Position numbers and translations under genes: made by a program. The notes under the pieces are model-generated. The model was not told where the DNA came from. It did not search any database and saw only the letters and a program-made list of their open reading frames with translations. Positions 1 to 6,325 of a stretch of 9,149 bases of DNA are shown here, piece by piece (position 1 is the stretch's first letter; every line of letters begins with the position of its first letter). The stretch comes from an uncultured Lachnospiraceae bacterium (GTDB lineage Bacteria > Bacillota > Clostridia > Lachnospirales > Lachnospiraceae), in NCBI GenBank assembly GCA_905236585.1, contig CAJOQZ010000099.1:1-9149 (forward strand), written 5' to 3'.

Positions 1-36
1 AATACATACCAAGAATCCGCCCATCAGGAGATTATC

Positions 37-1029
37 ATGCTCGGCATCGACCAAGACATCAAAACCAAACAATTAAAACGCGCCTACCTGCTATACGGAG
101 CGGAGACCTACCTAAAGAAAATGTACCGTGACCGCATCAGAAAGGCACTTTTAGGCAACGAAGATACCATGAACTACATCGCGCTGAAAGGCGACCGATT
201 CGATGTAAATGATCTGATCGAGCAGGCGCAGACCATGCCCTTTTTTGCCGACCGCCGAGTCATCTATGTAGAAGAGAGCGGCTGCTTTTCCAAAACCGAA
301 GACCGTCTGGCGGATTTTTTCGAAAAACTGCCGGAGACGGTCTGTCTTGTTTTTTCGGAAAAAGATGTAAAGAAGAACACGCGCACCTATAAAGCGATTG
401 CCAAAGCCGGAGATGCAGTAGAACTGAATACGCCGACGGACAGCCGTCAGATATATAAATGGCTGCTGCCGCGGATGAAAGTCGGCGATAAAACGCTGCA
501 AATCAAAAAGGCGGCATGGGAAGCCTTTATGGTACGTGCCGGCGGCGATATGTACCATATGATCAACGAGATGGACAAACTCGTATCGTACTGCGCGGAT
601 AAGGAATTTATAGACCTTGCAGATGTGGAGGAGATATGCGCCGGATTCGCGGAGGATAAGGTGTTTGATATGATCCGCGCGATCGCGGATAAAAATGCGA
701 CGGCGGCAATGAAACTGTATCGGGATCTGCTTCTGCTAAAAGAACCCGCGCCAAAGATTTTAACGCTGATCGTGCGCCAACTTACCATCATCTATAAAGT
801 AAAGCAGATGAGCCTGCACCACGTAAATGATGACGAGATCGCAAGCAGGGTTAAGATTCCCGGATTTGCAGTGCGGCAGAATCGGTCGCTCGGTGCGAAT
901 TTTACCGAAGCGCAGCTGGAAAACTTCTTAGCGCAGTCCGCGAAGGCGGAGTGGGATTTTAAGACGGGGAGACTGACCGACCGGATCGCGGTGGAGATGC
1001 TGATGGCAAAACTGGTAAAAAAAGAATAA
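37..1029 (+). CDS. holA: DNA polymerase III delta subunit (clamp loader)
   Basis: HolA is the clamp-loader subunit that opens the beta sliding clamp so that the tau/gamma-delta-delta' complex can load it on primed DNA. The 330-residue product has the family's usual length and hallmarks: an N-terminal YLLYGAETYL segment (residues 17-26), the TMPFFADRRVIYVEE strand region (66-80) where delta proteins carry 'PFF..RRvv.v', and a helical C-terminal half rich in 'DMIRAIADKN' and 'ILTLIVRQL'-type collar motifs. It has no complete Walker A, as expected for delta. The ATG at 37 is chosen because AGGAG lies at 26-30 with a 6-base gap, and the N-terminus matches family length. The same frame is open to the left window edge, so a slightly earlier start cannot be excluded. 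The gene converges on rpsT and shares a terminator with it, the usual Firmicute neighbourhood. Identification is from recognised family motifs, not an alignment. Confidence 0.95.
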   Translation: MLGIDQDIKTKQLKRAYLLYGAETYLKKMYRDRIRKALLGNEDTMNYIALKGDRFDVNDLIEQAQTMPFFADRRVIYVEESGCFSKTEDRLADFFEKLPETVCLVFSEKDVKKNTRTYKAIAKAGDAVELNTPTDSRQIYKWLLPRMKVGDKTLQIKKAAWEAFMVRAGGDMYHMINEMDKLVSYCADKEFIDLADVEEICAGFAEDKVFDMIRAIADKNATAAMKLYRDLLLLKEPAPKILTLIVRQLTIIYKVKQMSLHHVNDDEIASRVKIPGFAVRQNRSLGANFTEAQLENFLAQSAKAEWDFKTGRLTDRIAVEMLMAKLVKKE

Positions 1030-1032
1030 AAA

Positions 1033-1065
1033 AACTCCGGCGAATGACGGTGGTTCGCCGGAGTT
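1033..1065. terminator. Bidirectional intrinsic terminator between holA and rpsT
   Basis: A perfect 12-bp stem (1033-1044 with 1054-1065, AACTCCGGCGAA and its complement) encloses a 9-base loop. On the + strand it is followed by CTTTTCATT just after the holA stop. On the - strand the stem is followed by a T run (the A run at 1028-1034 read in reverse), downstream of the rpsT stop. It fits a shared rho-independent terminator for the two convergent genes, with the better T tract serving rpsT. Confidence 0.9.
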
Positions 1066-1087
1066 CTTTTCATTCATTATGAATCAA

Positions 1088-1348
1088 TTACATTTTCGCA
1101 ACGGCTTTTGCCAAAGAAGAAACCTTGCGGGAAGCGTTGTTCTTGTGATATACGCCCTTTGTCGTCGCCTTGCCGATCTCGGAAGTAGCAACCTTCAATG
1201 CTTCTTCTGCGGCAGCCTTGTCACCGGCATCAACAGCAGCCATAACTTTCTTCGATACGGTCTTCACCTTGGAGCGGATCGCTTTGTTGCGCTCGGTTTT
1301 GGATGCCGTAACGTCGATACGCTTCTTTGCGGATTTGATATTCGCCAT
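1088..1348 (-). CDS. rpsT: 30S ribosomal protein S20
   Basis: S20 is a primary 16S rRNA-binding protein needed for assembly of the small ribosomal subunit. The 86-residue, lysine-rich helical product has the typical family length and signatures: MANIKSAKKRI at the N-terminus, the ERNKAIRSKVKT segment (about 19-30), and the C-terminal KGVYHKNNASRKVSSLAK region (about 64-81). The start is well supported: a GGAGGT ribosome binding site (complement of 1358-1363) sits 9 bases before the ATG. It is transcribed alone, opposite to holA and lepA, from a near-consensus promoter at 1452-1480 and through a leader of about 95 bases that can fold. In many Firmicutes rpsT lies between holA and gpr/lepA; here gpr is absent and lepA is the next gene. 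S20 represses its own translation in some bacteria, so autoregulation through the leader is possible but not shown. Confidence 0.97.
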   Translation of the reverse strand: MANIKSAKKRIDVTASKTERNKAIRSKVKTVSKKVMAAVDAGDKAAAEEALKVATSEIGKATTKGVYHKNNASRKVSSLAKAVAKM

Positions 1349-1445
1349 GTTCTTTTTACCTCCGAAAAGTTCTTGGAATTTGATCTATTGTGTGCTAGAG
1401 ACACCAATCACAGGAACGACCTGTAATTTACAGCACATACATACC
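1349..1445 (-). promoter_or_regulatory. Structured 5' leader of rpsT
   Basis: From the predicted transcription start near 1445 to the start codon, the leader RNA can fold in two competing ways. A 6-bp closing stem pairs the complements of 1432-1437 and 1391-1396 (TGTGCT with AGCACA) and can enclose a hairpin ACAGG-TCGTT-CCTGT (1410-1424). Alternatively, the 13-base CTGTAAATTACAG (1421-1433) folds on itself and uses the same ACAGG bases. The pairings are seen in the sequence. A role in S20 feedback control is inference, and I do not match it to a named ribosomal leader family. Confidence 0.4.
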
Positions 1446-1451
1446 TTGCAT

Positions 1452-1480
1452 ATGATAATGGATGAATCGCGAGTTGTCAA
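1452..1480 (-). promoter_or_regulatory. Sigma-A-type promoter of rpsT
   Basis: On the - strand a perfect -35 TTGACA (1475-1480) is followed by exactly 17 bases and a -10 TATCAT (1452-1457), which matches consensus at five of six positions. Transcription would begin near 1445 and read left into rpsT. This is one of the best promoter matches in the window, as expected for a ribosomal protein gene. Confidence 0.85.
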
Positions 1481-1518
1481 GAAATTTTTATGGCGTAATC
1501 AAAAGAAGAATGATATAT

Positions 1519-1556
1519 TATACTCATTAACGAAATTGCATTCCGTTAATAGTATA
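1519..1556. repeat. Long inverted repeat upstream of lepA
   Basis: TATACT-C-ATTAACG (1519-1532) is complementary to CGTTAAT-AGTATA (1544-1556): 13 paired bases interrupted only by one unpaired C at 1525, around an 11-base loop. No T run follows directly, so it is not a normal terminator. It overlaps the likely lepA promoter, with the putative -35 lying in the loop, so an operator-like dyad or a hairpin in the lepA leader are both possible. Confidence 0.6.
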
Positions 1557-1564
1557 TTTATAGA
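1536..1564 (+). promoter_or_regulatory. Possible promoter of lepA-hemW
   Basis: TTGCAT (1536-1541), a 17-base spacer and TATAGA (1559-1564) form a moderate sigma-A-like match. This would give a leader of about 36 bases before the lepA ATG. A competing -10 is TATACT at 1519-1524, but it lacks a good -35. The lepA ribosome binding site itself is weak (AGGA at 1595-1598, 8 bases before the ATG). Confidence 0.35.
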
Positions 1565-1606
1565 TTTGGTTACAGTATTAAAAGTCAGATAGACAGGATT
1601 ACATCT

Positions 1607-3412
1607 ATGGATCGATCACATATCAGAAATTTTTGCATCATTGCCCATATCGACCACGGAAAGTCGACGCTTGCCGACCGGATGATCGAGATGACGGGGC
1701 TTTTGACCGCCCGTGAAATGCAGGCGCAGGTCTTGGACAACATGGATTTGGAGCGCGAGAGGGGCATTACGATCAAGTCGCAGGCAGTGCGCCTGATCTA
1801 TCCTGCGAAAAACGGAGAGGAATATATTTTCAACCTGATCGATACACCGGGACATGTGGATTTCAACTATGAGGTATCGCGGTCGTTAGCGGCTTGCGAC
1901 GGCGCGGTTTTGGTTGTGGACGCCGCACAGGGCATCGAGGCGCAGACGCTGGCTAACGTCTATCTTGCACTCGATCATGATCTGGAGGTGCTTCCGGTGA
2001 TCAACAAGATCGACCTCGCAAGCGCCGAGCCCGACCGGGTTAAGGCGGAGATCGAGGACGTGATCGGATTGGACTGCGAGGGGTGTCCGTTGATATCGGC
2101 GAAGACAGGACTTAACGTAGAAGAAGTCTTAGAGCAGATCATAGAAAAACTCCCTCCGCCGGGCGGCGAGGAGGACGCACCGCTAAAGGCGCTGATCTTC
2201 GATTCGCTTTACGACTCTTATCGCGGCGTGATCGTTTTTTGCCGCATCAAGGAGGGTACCCTAAAGGCAGGAGATAAAGTGAAAATGATGGCGACCGGCG
2301 CGTCGTTTGATGTGGTGGAAGTCGGATATTTCGGCGCGGGGCAGTTTATCGCGTGCGAGAGTTTGAGCGCGGGAATGGTTGGCTATATGACCGCGTCCAT
2401 TAAGAATGTCAGCGATACCCGGGTCGGCGATACGATTACGTCTGCCATAAACCCATGCGCCGAAGCACTGCCGGGATATAAAAAAGTCAATCCGATGGTC
2501 TACTGCGGCATGTATCCGGCGGATGGCGCGAAGTACCCCGATCTGCGGGATGCCTTGGAAAAACTCCAGTTAAACGACGCATCCTTACAATATGAGCCGG
2601 AGACTTCCATTGCATTAGGGTTCGGATTCCGCTGTGGCTTCCTTGGATTGCTGCATCTCGATGTCATTCAGGAGCGGTTAGAGAGGGAATACAATCTGGA
2701 TTTGGTTACCACCGCGCCGGGCGTCGTGTACCATGTCCATAAGACGGACGGCGTGATGATCGAATTGACGAATCCTTCGAATCTGCCGGACCCGTCGGAA
2801 ATCGAATACATGGAAGAACCCGTCGTGGATGCGGAGATCATGGTGACGAGCGACTATATCGGGCCGATCATGGATCTGTGTCAGGAGCGGCGCGGCGTCT
2901 ATGTTAGCATGGAATACATGGAGGAGACGCGTGCGCTGATCAAATATGTTCTGCCGTTGAATGAGATCATCTATGATTTTTTTGACGCGTTAAAATCCCG
3001 CTCCCGCGGTTACGCTTCTTTTGATTATGAATTGAAAGGGTACGTAAAAAGCGACCTTGTCAAATTGGATATATTAATTAACCACGAGCCGGTAGATGCG
3101 CTGTCGTTTATCGTATTCAAAGATACGGCATATGACAGGGGGCGGAAAATGTGTGAAAAATTAAAACAGGAGATTCCTCGTCATTTGTTCGAGATCCCGA
3201 TCCAGGCTGCGGTCGGTTCTAAAATCATTGCGCGGGAAACGGTAAAGGCAATGCGCAAAGACGTTTTGGCAAAATGCTACGGCGGCGATATCACACGGAA
3301 GAAAAAACTTCTTGAAAAGCAAAAAGAGGGAAAGAAGCGGATGCGCCAGGTCGGCAATGTTGAGATCCCGCAGGAAGCGTTTATGAGTGTTTTGAAACTG
3401 GACGAAGGCTGA
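1607..3412 (+). CDS. lepA: Elongation factor 4 (translational GTPase LepA)
   Basis: LepA is a ribosome-associated GTPase related to EF-G that acts on stalled or assembling ribosomes. The 601-residue length is typical. GTPase motifs are intact: G1 AHIDHGKS (13-20), switch I ERGITIKS (51-58), G3 DTPGH (79-83), G4 NKID (133-136) and G5 SAK (164-166). EF-G-like domains follow, then the LepA-specific C-terminal region with RHLFEIPIQAAVGSKIIARE and the basic RKKKLLEKQKEGKKRMR stretch near the end. The ATG is chosen because the protein starts MDRSHIRNFCIIAHIDHGK, as LepA proteins do, despite only a weak AGGA site. It is the first gene of a two-gene unit: its TGA stop shares its last base with the hemW ATG. 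In sporulating relatives gpr and spoIIP often precede lepA, but they are absent here. Confidence 0.98.
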   Translation: MDRSHIRNFCIIAHIDHGKSTLADRMIEMTGLLTAREMQAQVLDNMDLERERGITIKSQAVRLIYPAKNGEEYIFNLIDTPGHVDFNYEVSRSLAACDGAVLVVDAAQGIEAQTLANVYLALDHDLEVLPVINKIDLASAEPDRVKAEIEDVIGLDCEGCPLISAKTGLNVEEVLEQIIEKLPPPGGEEDAPLKALIFDSLYDSYRGVIVFCRIKEGTLKAGDKVKMMATGASFDVVEVGYFGAGQFIACESLSAGMVGYMTASIKNVSDTRVGDTITSAINPCAEALPGYKKVNPMVYCGMYPADGAKYPDLRDALEKLQLNDASLQYEPETSIALGFGFRCGFLGLLHLDVIQERLEREYNLDLVTTAPGVVYHVHKTDGVMIELTNPSNLPDPSEIEYMEEPVVDAEIMVTSDYIGPIMDLCQERRGVYVSMEYMEETRALIKYVLPLNEIIYDFFDALKSRSRGYASFDYELKGYVKSDLVKLDILINHEPVDALSFIVFKDTAYDRGRKMCEKLKQEIPRHLFEIPIQAAVGSKIIARETVKAMRKDVLAKCYGGDITRKKKLLEKQKEGKKRMRQVGNVEIPQEAFMSVLKLDEG

Positions 3413-4557
3413 TGGAACTTTATATTCACATTCCGTTTTGCATGAAAAAATGCGAATACTGCGATTTTTTATCTGCTCCATACGACCGGAATCTCCGCGC
3501 AAAGTATACCGACGCGCTCTGCCGGGAACTTCGCTATTATGGGGGCGTCATTGACGAGCCGGTCGAAACGGTTTTTATCGGCGGGGGGACGCCGTCATGG
3601 CTGGAGCCGGCGTTGATGGAGAAGATCATCGACGCAATGCGCTCCTCATTTTCCATCCATAAAAATGCGGAGGTTACCATAGAAGTCAATCCGGGAACCG
3701 TTACCAAGGACGCCATGGCATCCTACGTTTCGTGGGGCATCAACCGGCTGTCCATCGGCTTGCAGTCGGCGAATGAAGAGGAGTTGAAACTGCTCGGACG
3801 CATCCATACATATGACCAGTTTTTGAAAACCTTTGAGATCGCCCGGATGCAGGGGATAGATAATATCAACGTGGACGTGATGTACGGACTTCCTGGACAG
3901 AAAGCGGAAACGTTCCTTAAAACGCTCCGGCAGATTGTCATGTTAAAACCAGAGCATATATCCGCCTACAGTCTGATGATCGAAGAGGATACGCCTTATT
4001 TTGAGCGGTATGGTGAGGATGCCAAGCGGCAGGCAAAGGGCGAGCCGACGGTGTATCTGCCGGAGGAAGACGAACTGTGCGCCATGACGGAATCCTGCGA
4101 GAAGATATTGGAAGAGCATAATTTCCACCAATATGAAATCTCCAATTTTGCGAAAGTGGGATACGCCTGTCGCCATAATATCGGTTACTGGCGCAGGACG
4201 CCGTATCTCGGCGCGGGGCTTGGCGCGGCTTCGTTTTACAATCACACGCGGTATGCGAATGAGCGGGATATTTATCGTTATATCGAAAATCCGATCCAAC
4301 GGTTCGAGACGCCGTTGTCCCGCGAGGATGAAATGGCGGAATTTATGTTTTTGGGATTGCGGACGATCGACGGCGTATCGCGCAAGGCGTTCGAGAGCGC
4401 GTTTGATGAGCCGCTGCTTGATGTTTACGGAGCGGTGCTGGCAAGGCTGATCGAAGAAGGACTTCTCGAGGCGAAGGCGGGCAACGTTTTTTTGACAAAA
4501 CATGGGCGCAACGTAAGCAACGCCGTGTTGGCGGAGTTTTTGCTCGAACAGGAATAA
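3412..4557 (+). CDS. hemW: Radical SAM haem chaperone HemW
   Basis: HemW is a radical-SAM-family protein related to coproporphyrinogen III dehydrogenase (HemN) and known in other bacteria to bind haem and deliver it to respiratory proteins. The 381-residue product opens with YIHIPFC and the cluster motif C10-x3-C14-x2-C17 followed by DF. That lacks the fourth cysteine of true HemN and so points to HemW. Other motifs are GGGTPS (57-62), EVNPGT (91-96), NRLSIGLQS (111-119), DVMYGLPGQ (155-163), and the C-terminal HN(I)GYW and YLGAGLGAASF segments. Its ATG overlaps the lepA stop by one base and has only a weak AAGG upstream, so translational coupling to lepA is likely. Many such genes are annotated hemN or as coproporphyrinogen III oxidase; the missing CxC cysteine argues against that. 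A terminator follows at 4617-4651, and the usual downstream hrcA is missing. Confidence 0.95.
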   Translation: MELYIHIPFCMKKCEYCDFLSAPYDRNLRAKYTDALCRELRYYGGVIDEPVETVFIGGGTPSWLEPALMEKIIDAMRSSFSIHKNAEVTIEVNPGTVTKDAMASYVSWGINRLSIGLQSANEEELKLLGRIHTYDQFLKTFEIARMQGIDNINVDVMYGLPGQKAETFLKTLRQIVMLKPEHISAYSLMIEEDTPYFERYGEDAKRQAKGEPTVYLPEEDELCAMTESCEKILEEHNFHQYEISNFAKVGYACRHNIGYWRRTPYLGAGLGAASFYNHTRYANERDIYRYIENPIQRFETPLSREDEMAEFMFLGLRTIDGVSRKAFESAFDEPLLDVYGAVLARLIEEGLLEAKAGNVFLTKHGRNVSNAVLAEFLLEQE

Positions 4558-4616
4558 AAGTCTGTAAATTAAAAGCCGACAAGAAGATGTAAAAAGTGAA
4601 GTCGGCGAAGAAAGTG

Positions 4617-4651
4617 AACCGGAAGCAGATATGTCAGCCGGTTGCGTTTTT
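4617..4651 (+). terminator. Probable terminator of the lepA-hemW unit
   Basis: AACCGG (4617-4622) pairs with CCGGTT (4638-4643) around a 15-base loop and is followed by GCG and five T (4647-4651). The stem is short and the loop long, so it is only a moderate terminator. Its right arm runs into the first 32-bp repeat, whose T run supplies the tail. A second weak pairing, GCCGAC (4575-4580) with GTCGGC (4601-4606), lies just upstream with a 20-base loop. Confidence 0.45.
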
Positions 4652-4793
4652 CAAAGAAATAATGTCCGACATATTGCATTTTTCAAAGGAATAATGTTCG
4701 GCATATTGCATTTTTCGAAGGAATAATGTTCGGCATATTGCATTTTTCAAAGGAATAATGTCGAAATTCTTGCATTTTTCAAAGGAATAATGT
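4642..4793. repeat. Five tandem 32-bp repeats upstream of the DUF4143 ATPase
   Basis: Five direct repeats follow one another without spacers: 4642-4673, 4674-4705, 4706-4737, 4738-4769, and a last copy whose conserved part is 4770-4793. Each begins TTGC(A/G)TTTTTC, continues with (A/G)AAG(G/A)AATAATGT, and copies 1-3 end T/C-CG(A/G)CATA. Copies 2 and 3 differ at one position only. The first copy is more diverged, and copies 4 and 5 diverge in the last 8 bases. Within each unit CATTTTTC and GAATAATG form an imperfect dyad (7 of 8 pairs in copies 2-5) with a 4-base centre. The 32-base period is close to three helical turns, so the dyads face the same side of the DNA. This is not a CRISPR array because there are no spacers. 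An operator array for a dimeric regulator is the leading inference. Confidence 0.93.
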
Positions 4794-4799
4794 TATAAT
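4770..4799 (+). promoter_or_regulatory. Extended -10 promoter of the DUF4143 ATPase, built on the last repeat
   Basis: A perfect -10 TATAAT (4794-4799) is preceded by TGT, giving an extended -10 (TGnTATAAT). TTGCAT at 4770-4775 lies 18 bases upstream as a weak -35. The TG of the extended -10 is the conserved end of the fifth repeat unit, so repeat and promoter overlap. The start site would be near 4806, about 35 bases before the ATG. Confidence 0.7.
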
Positions 4800-4840
4800 G
4801 ATTTCGTTCCCATAAAGAAAAAAGTATAAAGGCGGATTTT

Positions 4841-6172
4841 ATGGAGCGGAATATAATTGAATCCCTGAAAGAATGGAAAAACAATCCGAAACGCAAGCCG
4901 TTGATCCTGACCGGCGTCCGGCAATGCGGAAAAACGTATGCGGTTTCACAATTCGGCGAGAATGAGTTTTCGTCGTTCGTATATTGCAATTTTGAAAAAG
5001 ATGAGACGTTGGCGTCTATTTTTGCATATGATTTCGACGTGCGGCGGATTGTTGAAGAGATATCCAATATTGTCGGCAAGATAGAAGTAGGAGAAACCCT
5101 GCTTTTTTTTGATGAGATACAGACGTGCCCGAGGGCAATTACAGCATTAAAATACTTCTGTGAGGATATGCGGGCACTTCACCTGATCGCGGCGGGATCT
5201 TTATTGGGCGTGGCACTCAAAGGGGAAGGTGTCTCTTTTCCCGTCGGAAAAGTGAATCATCTGCAAATGTATCCAATGAGTTTTGATGAATTTGTTGCTG
5301 CAGATGGCGGAGCGGGCTTAATTGCCGGTGTAAAAAAAATGGCGCTGGAAAGAGAAATACCGGATGCTTTTTCCGTTCCGCTTTCGAAGCATTTGAAGAA
5401 TTATTATGTAGTCGGCGGGATGCCGGAAGTGGTGCAGAGTTGGGTAGATACACATGACTATCAGCAGGCGGCGGCGATACAGGATGATATCATCAGCGGT
5501 TATACAAATGATTTTTCAAAACATGCGCCGCTATCGGATGTGCCGAAAATAGCCATGATATGGGAATCCGTGCCGGTACAGTTGGCAAAGGAGAATAACA
5601 AGTTTGTTTTTTCTCATGTAAAAAAGGGATTGCGGGCAAAAGATTTAGAGGATGCGCTTAGATGGCTGGTCGACGCCGGATTGATTTACCGGCATAAACT
5701 TGTGGAAAACCCGGAAATACCGTTGTCGGGCATGATGGATGAGACCTATTTTAAGGTGTTTGCCGCAGATGTCGGACTGCTCTGCCGAAAGGCAAGGATA
5801 AATTATCGATCCATTTTGGAAGAGGATGAGAGGTTCATTCGTTATAAAGGCGCCATTGCGGAAAACTTTGTACTGTCGCAGTTGCTGTCTATGGGGATTG
5901 AAAGTTGTTTTTGGCGTTCCGGGGCGACGGCGGAAGTGGACTTCTTGACGGATTATGAGGGGCGGTTGATGCCGATTGAGGTGAAATCGGCGGAGCATAC
6001 CAAAGCAAAGAGTTTTCAGTTGTTCTGCGCCAGATACCATCCGAGGATGGGCATGAAGTTTTCTTTGAAAAACGTCGGCGATTATTACGAGAAGGATACG
6101 CATGTGTGGAACATCCCGCTTTATGCAATCTACCGGATAAAAGAATACAGTAAGGCTGGCTCTCGGAAGTAG
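4841..6172 (+). CDS. AAA-type ATPase with C-terminal DUF4143 (PD-(D/E)XK-like) domain
   Basis: This is a 443-residue member of the large AAA_14/DUF4143 family of stand-alone bacterial and archaeal ATPases, whose cellular role is not established. Seen in the sequence: Walker A GVRQCGKT (25-32), Walker B LLFFDE (87-92), the sensor-like AAGS (117-120), and the family segment FPVGKVNHLQMYPMSFDEF (about 123-141). A mid-protein region with NYYVVGGMPEVV follows. The C-terminal part keeps a nuclease-like residue set: E341 (AENFV), D367 in EVDFL and E380-V-K382 in IEVKS. The length is complete and no frame is broken. The ATG has AGGCGG (4830-4835) just upstream. It is transcribed alone from the promoter fused to the 32-bp repeat array, between hemW and a sugar transporter operon, which suggests an accessory insertion. 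Nuclease activity and any defence or regulatory role are inference. Confidence 0.9.
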   Translation: MERNIIESLKEWKNNPKRKPLILTGVRQCGKTYAVSQFGENEFSSFVYCNFEKDETLASIFAYDFDVRRIVEEISNIVGKIEVGETLLFFDEIQTCPRAITALKYFCEDMRALHLIAAGSLLGVALKGEGVSFPVGKVNHLQMYPMSFDEFVAADGGAGLIAGVKKMALEREIPDAFSVPLSKHLKNYYVVGGMPEVVQSWVDTHDYQQAAAIQDDIISGYTNDFSKHAPLSDVPKIAMIWESVPVQLAKENNKFVFSHVKKGLRAKDLEDALRWLVDAGLIYRHKLVENPEIPLSGMMDETYFKVFAADVGLLCRKARINYRSILEEDERFIRYKGAIAENFVLSQLLSMGIESCFWRSGATAEVDFLTDYEGRLMPIEVKSAEHTKAKSFQLFCARYHPRMGMKFSLKNVGDYYEKDTHVWNIPLYAIYRIKEYSKAGSRK

Positions 6173-6229
6173 AAAAAGCAACGAATCATTATCAAAAAAA
6201 TTATTTTTGTGAACTTTTCAAAAAAACTG

Positions 6230-6258
6230 TTGAAATGCACAATATCTAATGGTAAAAT
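6230..6258 (+). promoter_or_regulatory. Sigma-A-type promoter of the sugar ABC operon
   Basis: TTGAAA (6230-6235), a 17-base spacer and TAAAAT (6253-6258) each match consensus at five of six positions, and TGG before the -10 gives an extended -10. The start would be near 6265, leaving a leader of about 60 bases before the solute-binding protein gene. The -35 also forms the right arm of a small inverted repeat, TTTCAA (6216-6221) with TTGAAA (6230-6235). Confidence 0.8.
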
Positions 6259-6273
6259 TAACAACGTAGTTAA
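6258..6273. promoter_or_regulatory. LacI-like operator dyad at the sugar operon start site
   Basis: TTAACAACGTAGTTAA is a 16-bp dyad that is symmetric except for one inner pair (6263 and 6268), with a central CG as in many LacI-family operators. It begins at the last base of the -10 and covers the predicted start site near 6265, where a bound repressor would block transcription. The cognate regulator gene is not in this window, and the assignment to a regulator family is inference. Confidence 0.5.
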
Positions 6274-6325
6274 ACGGCAAGGATGATTTTTTATGCAACT
6301 TGCACAACGAAGGAGGAGTTTTTTT

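Noticed and set aside
2..76. Possible C-terminal tail of an upstream gene (such as comEC) in a frame that is open from the edge to a TAA at 74-76.
   Set aside because: About 24 codons with no recognisable motif; too short to support, although comEC often precedes holA.
3943..4503. Long antisense reading frame opposite hemW, and similar frames opposite holA, lepA and the ATPase.
   Set aside because: They lie wholly within well-identified genes, lack supported ribosome binding sites, and their translations show no known domain.
4642..4801. CRISPR array.
   Set aside because: The 32-bp units are directly adjacent with no variable spacers, and there are no cas genes in the window.
6193..6209. 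CAAAAA/TTTTTG hairpin as a terminator after the ATPase gene.
   Set aside because: The stem has only one G-C pair and no separate T tail, so it is too weak to call.
6293..6325. In-frame upstream ATG at 6293 as the start of the binding protein.
   Set aside because: Its AAGGAT site is weaker than AGGAGGAG before 6326, and the added QRRR-containing segment makes an atypical lipoprotein signal peptide.
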